Assembly: GCA_900547565.1 (NCBI GenBank)
Contig: URHI01000009.1
Location: forward strand, 1-29,316
Direction: 5' to 3'
Origin: an uncultured Eubacteriales bacterium
Lineage (GTDB): Bacteria; Bacillota; Clostridia; Oscillospirales; CAG-272
Length of the DNA: 29,316 nt
In this document: one piece after another, positions 24,167 through 29,316 of the stretch
How the letters are laid out: each line of letters opens with the position of its first letter
How positions within the stretch are numbered: position 1 is the first letter of the stretch
Translations under genes and position numbers: made by a program
Notes under the pieces: generated by a model
Databases searched by the model: none
What the model was told of the DNA's origin: nothing
What the model saw: the letters and a program-made list of their open reading frames with translations, nothing else

Positions 24167-24255
24167 TGGTGCCGGAAACCGGGATCGAACCGGTACGATA
24201 CTTTCGTATCACGGGATTTTAAGTCCCGGGCGTCTGCCAGTTCCGCCATTCCGGC
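24167..24255 (-). tRNA. tRNA-Leu (TAA anticodon)
   Basis: An 89-base class II tRNA including encoded CCA (24169-24167). Acceptor GCCGGAA/TTCCGGC is fully paired. The anticodon arm is CGGGA-CTTAAAA-TCCCG with anticodon TAA, the long variable arm GATAC-GAAA-GTATC is perfect, and the T arm is ACCGG-TTCGATC-CCGGT. It is followed after 6 bases by the initiator tRNA on the same transcript. GCGAACCCG (24254-24262) and CCGGTTCGC (24282-24290) can pair in the precursor around the 5' end. Confidence 0.97.
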
Positions 24256-24296
24256 GAACCCGCGACTTGGGAACTCACTCCCCGGTTCGCTTGATT

Positions 24297-24325
24297 ATTA
24301 TATCACAGCCTTTACACCTTGTCAA
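24297..24325 (-). promoter_or_regulatory. Consensus promoter of the tRNA-Leu/tRNA-Met unit
   Basis: Minus strand: TTGACA (24325-24320), a 17-base spacer, and TATAAT (24302-24297). The start site would be about 35 bases before the mature tRNA-Leu 5' end. Confidence 0.9.
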
Positions 24326-24388
24326 CCCTTTTTGATAAAAATATTTGCCTTTTATTCCGACACCGGGCGACATATTCCGCTATTTCTC

Positions 24389-24417
24389 TTGACAAATGCC
24401 GCCGCTTCAAATATAAT
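24389..24417 (+). promoter_or_regulatory. Consensus promoter of the amidase gene
   Basis: TTGACA (24389-24394), a 17-base spacer, and TATAAT (24412-24417). A second TATAAT at 24423-24428 lies just downstream. It is divergent from the tRNA promoter. Confidence 0.88.
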
Positions 24418-24458
24418 TTTGTTATAATATCGAATATAAGAGAAGGGTGGATCTCAAT

Positions 24459-25076
24459 ATGAATAAAAAACTAATAATTCTTGATCCCGGTCACGGCGAA
24501 TTCGGCAATCCGCACACCACCCGGGAGGGATTTTATGAAGGAACACAGAACTACGTTCTTGCAACACATCTGCGGGATGAGCTAATAAACCGCGGCTTTG
24601 AGGTCAAAGTGACGCGCGAGGCTGTCAGCGACGATCCCTCACTTGAGCAACGCGGCTCCATGGCAGGCAAAAACGGCGCCGTCATGTTTCTGTCACTGCA
24701 CTCCAACGCACCAGGCTCTTCTGCCTCACCGGAGCGCTATCCCCGCATACGCGGTGCAGAAACCTTTTATTCCATTACCGACGAGGAGAGAAACTCCGTC
24801 ATCGCACGCGCCCTCAACGATGCTGTGGTAGCCACAATGAACACCGAGGATCGCGGCATAAAGACCAGACGCTACCCCGATCATCCCGACTGGGATTATT
24901 ACGGCGTGATCCGCGCCGCAGCACAGAGCGGTTGCCATGCGGCATTTCTCATCGAGCACGGCTTTCACACCAATCCCGAGGACTCCGCCTTTCTTCAGGA
25001 CGAGCAATGTCTGACCCGGCTGGCAGCTGCCGAAGCGGACGTCATAGCCCGTATATTCGGCGCAGATGCACTGTAA
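24459..25076 (+). CDS. N-acetylmuramoyl-L-alanine amidase, amidase_3 family
   Basis: A 205-residue zinc amidase consisting of the catalytic domain alone. Zinc ligands and catalytic residues sit in LDPGHGEFG (His), LSLHSNA (His) and FLIEHGFHTNPED (Glu). TREAV and RGSMAG are also typical. The enzyme family cuts the bond between muramic acid and the first alanine of the peptide stem. There is no signal peptide, membrane segment or wall-binding repeat. A longer protein is excluded because the promoter lies only 40 bases upstream. The ATG at 24459 follows AAGGGTGG by 8 bases; the in-frame GTG 24447 sits in that site. Roles in mother-cell or lysis-type release, or a soluble regulatory use, are guesses. 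Confidence 0.9.
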   Translation: MNKKLIILDPGHGEFGNPHTTREGFYEGTQNYVLATHLRDELINRGFEVKVTREAVSDDPSLEQRGSMAGKNGAVMFLSLHSNAPGSSASPERYPRIRGAETFYSITDEERNSVIARALNDAVVATMNTEDRGIKTRRYPDHPDWDYYGVIRAAAQSGCHAAFLIEHGFHTNPEDSAFLQDEQCLTRLAAAEADVIARIFGADAL

Positions 25077-25124
25077 CTCTATACAAAAACAAATAAAATG
25101 TTGAGCGTTCGGGGCAATAAACTA

Positions 25125-25153
25125 TTGACACGGTCGCGGTTATGAGTTATAAT
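25125..25153 (+). promoter_or_regulatory. Consensus promoter of the LRR lipoprotein gene
   Basis: TTGACA (25125-25130), a 17-base spacer, and TATAAT (25148-25153), about 45 bases before the gene's start codon. Confidence 0.9.
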
Positions 25154-25203
25154 AAACAAGTAGCATATATTCTGGCTCTGAATAACTGGAGGTTTCGTAA
25201 GAA

Positions 25204-25980
25204 ATGAAAAAAATATTGAGCATTTTTCTGGCGGCTGCGCTGCTTATCTGTCTGGCGTCCTGCTCCAAGCAACCCACCAACCCCGAAAATCCCGACGAGG
25301 ATGATAATAACAACGGTTATTCTGTTGAGGACGGCAACGCCAGTTTCAAATATGAAATAACCACACTGAACACCATACGTATAACCGGATACTCCGGAAA
25401 ATATGAACAGCACGCGATAACTGTACCCTCCGAGATCGAAGGAATAGAAGTCACCGAAATAGGTGCGCAGGCCTTCTACTATGCTAATAACATCACTTCT
25501 GTCACACTTCCCGATACAATAAACACTATCGGAGACTGGGCCTTCGCAGGTTGCTCTTATCTCACAAGCGTGAACATACCCGAAGGTGTCACTGCTATCG
25601 GCGAAGGTACCTTTTACCGTTGCATACTTATCGAGGAGCAGAAGCTGCCCTCAACACTGACATCTGTCGGCAGATTTGCTTTCTATGAGTGCGCCGCGCT
25701 GACATCGATCGACATTCCCGCCTCCGTTACCGAAATAGGTGACTCGGCCTTCTGGGGATGCACTGCGCTGACCGCCGTCAACGGCGCATCGGGACTTAAG
25801 CAGCTGGGCGGATATGTCTACAACGGCTGCACCGCACTGACCGACGTAACACTGACCGCTTCCGTCGAGAAGATCGGTTCCTACGCCTTCAACGACTGCA
25901 CCGAGCTCAAGCTTAAGGTCGAGTCCGGTTCCTACGCTGAGAAATACGCAACCGAAAACGGCTATACCATTGCAAAATAA
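25204..25980 (+). CDS. Surface lipoprotein with BspA-type leucine-rich repeats
   Basis: A 258-residue protein. MKKILSIFLAAALLICLASC is a lipoprotein signal with cysteine 20. An acidic Pro/Asn/Asp linker follows (about 22-40). Residues about 55-245 carry five to six repeats of about 23 residues of the LRR_5/BspA type: AFYYANNITSVTLPDTINTI, WAFAGCSYLTSVNIPEGVTA, AFYECAALTSIDIPASVTEI, AFWGCTALTAV, AFNDCTELKL. Such proteins often bind host or bacterial surface molecules; no ligand can be named. GGAGG lies 11 bases before the ATG. It is monocistronic, with its own promoter and terminator. Confidence 0.9.
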   Translation: MKKILSIFLAAALLICLASCSKQPTNPENPDEDDNNNGYSVEDGNASFKYEITTLNTIRITGYSGKYEQHAITVPSEIEGIEVTEIGAQAFYYANNITSVTLPDTINTIGDWAFAGCSYLTSVNIPEGVTAIGEGTFYRCILIEEQKLPSTLTSVGRFAFYECAALTSIDIPASVTEIGDSAFWGCTALTAVNGASGLKQLGGYVYNGCTALTDVTLTASVEKIGSYAFNDCTELKLKVESGSYAEKYATENGYTIAK

Positions 25981-26035
25981 GCTGTACATTCACGGGCTTG
26001 TTTTGTCGGTATTTGTTGAATCAATAAAACATACT

Positions 26036-26067
26036 AAGCTACTCATTGATGAAATGAGTAGCTTTTT
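26036..26067 (+). terminator. Intrinsic terminator of the LRR lipoprotein gene
   Basis: AAGCTACTCATT (26036-26047) pairs with AATGAGTAGCTT (26053-26064) and runs into five T residues (26063-26067). Confidence 0.93.
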
Positions 26068-26141
26068 CAATAATTGTCTTTTTTCAACCGGTTGTTACCG
26101 GAAGCCGTGCCTGTGATTTTAAATAATTTTCAAAAAAGATA

Positions 26142-26172
26142 TTGACTCTCCCCTTAACTGTAGTGATATACT
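26142..26172 (+). promoter_or_regulatory. MerR-type promoter with 19-base spacer
   Basis: TTGACT (26142-26147) and TATACT (26167-26172) are separated by 19 bases instead of 17. This over-long spacer is the hallmark of promoters activated by MerR regulators that untwist the DNA. The spacer sequence CTCCCCTTAACTGTAGTGA lies where the family binds. It is upstream of a MerR gene, so autoregulation is expected. Confidence 0.75.
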
Positions 26173-26237
26173 TGGCTTGCAGGATGAAAATAGCGCTGTT
26201 TCTACCCGTGCAAAATCTTAACGAAAGGAATCCGGCT

Positions 26238-27773
26238 ATGTATAAGATCGGTGAATTATCAAAGCTATGTAACATTCCGGTAAAGACTTTGCGTTATTAT
26301 GATGCAGAAGGCTTGCTTATCCCCGATGAAATAGATAAATTTACGGGATATCGCTATTATTCCGCATCAAAGCTCGCCGGTTGCTATCGTATTATCGCGC
26401 TCAAGGAGCTTGGCTTTTCGCTTGAAGAGATCAAGGCTCAGCTTGCCGCCGATGACAACGAAGAAATCGTTGCTTCATTGAACGCAAAGCTTGCAGAACT
26501 GAATGAACTGGTATCAAACACCAAAAAGCAGTTGGAAAGAATTGAAGCCATACGCAATAATCTTACAGAAGGAGAGCATAAAATGTTCAATATTATTGTC
26601 AGAGCGACGGATACGGTCCGTGTCGCATTCGTTCGCAAAAATTATCCGGATAAATCCGACGCACTCAGGGAAATCAGTGAAATAAGCGGCACCTTGCCCA
26701 AAGCGATCGTCGGAAAGCGAAAAATCATCATCAATTATGAGCTCGAATACCGTGAAAAAGACTTTGACCTTGCCGCCGGTGTTGAAATCATCGGCAGCCT
26801 GCCCGAAAATTCCAAGTACGCAGAAAAAACAATATCTTTCGGCAATAATGTAGCCTCGCTCGTTTGCAACGCAGATGAGCTTGACGCGGCTTACAAGCAA
26901 ATGATCAGATACCTTGACGGAACGAATTATAAAGCCTGCGGCGCATATTACGAGATATATCACAATGACAGCACTGTTGAATTAAAGGTTCCTGTATGTG
27001 AGCGTACCGAGCAAAATACGTACCATGCCGAGAATATCGTTGAGCCGTTTGTCAACGATCCCGAAGTGTGCGGTAAGTGGAAAATGCTCGACCTTCTGCC
27101 TACCCGCGAACATTTTGTGTATGGCAAGCCCAAGTGCAGTCACCTGGCGTGGCTTGATGAAATTTATTTCATCGATGGCGGTAAGCCTTATTGGGCGGTT
27201 GCCGGCTGGACAAAGGGATATTTGCTCACCTATATTGACGGCGGCAGAATCAAAAACAAATACACCGTTGAAGCTCACGGCACTCACAAGCTGCTGTTTA
27301 TTGAAATGAAAGACTATTGCACCAGCGGCAGCTTTGGCACGCCCGAGATCTGGGTGTATGAAAAAGTCGAAAACAGGCATTACTCGTCAGCGGAGGAGTT
27401 CAGGCGGTGCGACAATATCGACTATCCGTTTATCCCGGATGAGACTGTCCTCGGTGCATGGAAAGTAAGGGATTTTGTTATACGCAAAGAGGACTTTGAC
27501 CCTGACAAGCAGAATTGGCGCGACCAAGACCTTTTCGTTCGCAAAGCCGAATTCAAACAACACGGCGTTTACATTTCCACCACCCAAAGCGGTGAAAACA
27601 GTGTTACTTGCGTCTGGACCAAAGGTCTGGTACTGAACAGAAGGGAGAAAACCGCCTCAGCATATGAGATCAGGATCATAAACGGCAAGGAATACCTGTT
27701 CAAGCAATGGAAAACCGGAGATTACTCATTCGGCAACGGAGGTGTATATTGGTATATATTCATAAGAGAATAG
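26238..27773 (+). CDS. MerR-family regulator with GyrI-like domain and two tandem C-terminal beta-rich domains
   Basis: A 511-residue protein, about twice the usual MerR length. Residues 1-70 are the MerR winged helix (YKIGELSKLCNIPVKTLRYY; GYRYYSASKL; ALKELGFSLEEIK), and 75-110 is the dimerisation coiled coil. Residues about 115-255 look like the GyrI/BltR-type ligand-binding fold (FNIIVRATDTVRVAFVRKNY ... YYEIYHNDSTVELKVPV). Two related segments follow, about 275-376 and 402-511: both start GKWKMLD/GAWKVRD, share an ExF motif, WTKG (324-327, 460-463), a Y-(T/E)-(V/I) strand, a LLF/YLF-containing strand (HKLLFIEMKDY; KEYLFKQWKTGDY) and an aromatic end. They resemble a lipocalin-like domain found in other Firmicute proteins. 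ATG 26238 has AAAGGA 8 bases upstream; the longer frame would start before the promoter. Likely a small-molecule sensor; ligand unknown. Confidence 0.85.
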   Translation: MYKIGELSKLCNIPVKTLRYYDAEGLLIPDEIDKFTGYRYYSASKLAGCYRIIALKELGFSLEEIKAQLAADDNEEIVASLNAKLAELNELVSNTKKQLERIEAIRNNLTEGEHKMFNIIVRATDTVRVAFVRKNYPDKSDALREISEISGTLPKAIVGKRKIIINYELEYREKDFDLAAGVEIIGSLPENSKYAEKTISFGNNVASLVCNADELDAAYKQMIRYLDGTNYKACGAYYEIYHNDSTVELKVPVCERTEQNTYHAENIVEPFVNDPEVCGKWKMLDLLPTREHFVYGKPKCSHLAWLDEIYFIDGGKPYWAVAGWTKGYLLTYIDGGRIKNKYTVEAHGTHKLLFIEMKDYCTSGSFGTPEIWVYEKVENRHYSSAEEFRRCDNIDYPFIPDETVLGAWKVRDFVIRKEDFDPDKQNWRDQDLFVRKAEFKQHGVYISTTQSGENSVTCVWTKGLVLNRREKTASAYEIRIINGKEYLFKQWKTGDYSFGNGGVYWYIFIRE

Positions 27774-27792
27774 TATAGTATACGGTGTATTT

Positions 27793-27824
27793 CCCGCGAC
27801 ACATATGTGTCGCGGGGGCTTTTT
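27793..27824 (+). terminator. Perfect palindromic terminator after the merR-type gene
   Basis: CCCGCGACAC (27793-27802) and GTGTCGCGGG (27807-27816) form a 10-bp stem, with ATAT between them, so the whole is one 24-base palindrome. GGCTTTTT follows on the plus strand. Confidence 0.93.
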
Positions 27825-27917
27825 GTGTCTGAAACTGCGCATCCGGCCTCACGACAGCGTTCGAAGTACTCGGTGGGCGTGCTTGCCGTGGCAACTTTTT
27901 CAAAAAGCGTCGTACCT

Positions 27918-29316
27918 TCAGGCATAATCCTCCACACGCACAAGTATCACCGACAAATCGTCCCGGCCGCCAACGCTCTGAGCACGTCCTATTATACGCC
28001 GTGACATTACATCAAGATCATCGTCCCACTCAAGGCTGAGCACGTCCTCAAGCCATTCGGCTGCGTGAGGCATGTTATCCTCCCCCGGCTCACCTCCGCA
28101 ACGCCCTGGGCTGCAGGGGCTTTCTGAATCGGATAGCCTGCCCTGCACGCTGCCGTCAGTAGCGTCCGACACGGCGTCGGCACCATCTACCTCAGCGCCG
28201 TTTGCGGTGCTGTCTCCGTAGCTCTTACCTCTCGCCTGACGCTCCATTTCCGCCGCGATCCCGGCACCAAGGCCGGCATCTGTCACTCCGTCGCTTACCA
28301 TTATAACAACATCTCCCGGCAACAGCTCAAGGCTTGTCCGCCTGGCGTCGATTGCGTTGAGTATACCAAGCGGCACAGTTTCGGATCTGAGCCTAAAAAT
28401 ATCACCGCCACGCCGCACATACGTCGGTGCCGCACCGCTCTTTATAACCGACGCCTGACCGTTCAGAAGATCGAACATCAGCAAATCGACCGTTGCCGAA
28501 CACTCCGACTCCCATGCTCCGCCCTTGGAGCGCAGAACACCGTTGAGCATACGTAGCGACGTTTCAATGTGATTCCCCGCCGACAGCATTTTTTCAAGAA
28601 ACACCGTCACAAGCCCCGAGCAGAACGCCGCCTCGCTTCCGCTCCCCATTCCGTCGCTGAGCAGAGCGTAAAATCTGTCGCGGTTGTCCTCAAACATACA
28701 TATGCTGTCACCGCAGGGACTGTCCTCCTCTGCCGGTACGCAAAGCCCCGACCGCACTACTGCATACCGCCGCCGGGTGGTCAGCGTCACCTCAACTCTG
28801 CCGCCCGTCAGTCCGAACCCCGGCTCCTCAAGCCTGCATCCCACCGCCGCCTCAAGGCACCGCCGCAGCTGTCCGCCCTCAAGCCGGGCACGCTCAGGAT
28901 CTATACCGCTGATACGTATCACGTGTCTCCGCCCTCCGTACACCATAAGATCACCAGACAGCCCCAGTGCCTCAAGCGCCCGTCCTACCGACGCCGTCAG
29001 CGCCTCTGACCGCCTGTACTCCTGTCGCTGTTCCTCTACCGCCTCGGTAAGCAGCCTTGACACCGCCTCATAATCCAGTGCAAACAGGCTGAGTTTTTCG
29101 CTTCTTAGCACAGCCTCCGTCAATTGCCCGACCTCAGAGTTGATCTCACGGCAAATATGCTCGATATTACGGCAGCGCGTACGCGTACGAGCGGGGAGAA
29201 GCTCGGGGGCGGCTCGTCCGTGATCTCCGAGAGCGGCCGTCAGCCGCGCCATCATGTCAAGGCTGACACCGTACTCCAGCCCCCAGCACACCTCCCGTTT
29301 GGGGCAGGCGGGACAG
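27918..29316 (-). CDS. spoIIE: Stage II sporulation protein E, C-terminal part (N-terminus outside window)
   Basis: The frame is open from the window edge to a TGA at 27920-27918, about 466 residues. It begins with a CPACPKREVCWG cysteine segment typical of the region before the phosphatase domain, then a helical linker and the PP2C-type serine phosphatase: LSDGMGSGSEA (metal Asp), ATVDLLMFDL, KSGAAPTYVRR, VIMVSDGVTDA (metal Asp) and GGRDDLSVILVR (DD motif). SpoIIE dephosphorylates SpoIIAA and so activates sigma-F in the forespore; the N-terminal membrane segments would lie beyond 29316. Between VSDGVTDA and the last helices there is a Gly/Ser/Asp-rich insert of about 53 residues (28068-28226). 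The internal GTG at 29291 is not the true start. Confidence 0.93.
   Translation of the reverse strand, partial: CPACPKREVCWGLEYGVSLDMMARLTAALGDHGRAAPELLPARTRTRCRNIEHICREINSEVGQLTEAVLRSEKLSLFALDYEAVSRLLTEAVEEQRQEYRRSEALTASVGRALEALGLSGDLMVYGGRRHVIRISGIDPERARLEGGQLRRCLEAAVGCRLEEPGFGLTGGRVEVTLTTRRRYAVVRSGLCVPAEEDSPCGDSICMFEDNRDRFYALLSDGMGSGSEAAFCSGLVTVFLEKMLSAGNHIETSLRMLNGVLRSKGGAWESECSATVDLLMFDLLNGQASVIKSGAAPTYVRRGGDIFRLRSETVPLGILNAIDARRTSLELLPGDVVIMVSDGVTDAGLGAGIAAEMERQARGKSYGDSTANGAEVDGADAVSDATDGSVQGRLSDSESPCSPGRCGGEPGEDNMPHAAEWLEDVLSLEWDDDLDVMSRRIIGRAQSVGGRDDLSVILVRVEDYA

Noticed and set aside
27722..27925. Minus-strand ORF after spoIIE as an intact gene
   Set aside because: It overlaps the 3' end of the merR-type gene and the palindromic terminator, and its start codon has an ill-spaced site within the end of spoIIE. 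Mentioned only as a possible stub.

Overview
The window looks like the chromosome of a spore-forming member of the Clostridia, probably a gut Oscillospiraceae/Ruminococcaceae-type bacterium. The evidence is a partial SpoIIE phosphatase, strong Gram-positive ribosome binding sites (AGGAGG type), consensus sigma-A promoters with 17-bp spacers, Firmicute-type lipoprotein signals and the PyrK/PyrD-1B type of dihydroorotate dehydrogenase. Base composition by eye is moderately GC-rich in the housekeeping genes and AT-richer in the 17.4-24.0 kb and 26.1-27.8 kb segments. The organism name is inference.
Layout: 1-145, tail of an AraC regulator and a shared terminator. 196-3805 (minus), pfkA - cca - serine hydrolase, with a strong promoter and an operator-like dyad upstream of pfkA. 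4009-7418 (plus), an endonuclease/exonuclease/phosphatase-fold lipoprotein, then a Crp/Fnr regulator, an AlaX-type alanyl-tRNA editing protein and a PqqD-like protein. 7486-17348 (plus), a complete de novo UMP operon: promoter, structured leader with intrinsic terminator, pyrC, carA, carB, pyrK, pyrD, pyrF, pyrE and a pyrB fused to the zinc-ribbon part of PyrI. 17349-18012, no intact gene: one decayed YD-type fragment and two hairpins.
18013-23863 (minus) is a signalling operon: HPt protein, a small DUF6514-like protein, LytTR response regulator, membrane hybrid histidine kinase with receiver, and a solute-binding lipoprotein carrying a 5'-nucleotidase C-terminal domain. All pieces of a His-Asp-His-Asp phosphorelay are present, with an exported ligand-binding protein and no transporter genes. 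24083-24255 (minus) holds tRNA-Leu(TAA) and initiator tRNA-Met(CAT), the latter with an extra base in its T stem. 24389-25980 (plus): an amidase_3 enzyme without signal peptide and a leucine-rich-repeat lipoprotein, each with its own promoter. 26142-27824: a MerR regulator of unusual length with a MerR-type 19-bp-spacer promoter and a perfect palindromic terminator. 27918-29316 (minus, runs off the window): SpoIIE C-terminal part with an odd low-complexity insert.
Most notable: (1) the pyr leader contains an unannotated 44-codon ORF that runs through the terminator and overlaps the pyrC start codon, the layout of the UTP-sensing pyrBI attenuator of enteric bacteria; (2) the PyrB-zinc-ribbon fusion lacking the allosteric domain; (3) the binding-protein/nucleotidase-domain chimera in the phosphorelay operon; (4) the MerR protein with two tandem copies of a beta-rich domain; (5) the initiator tRNA with a bulged T stem.
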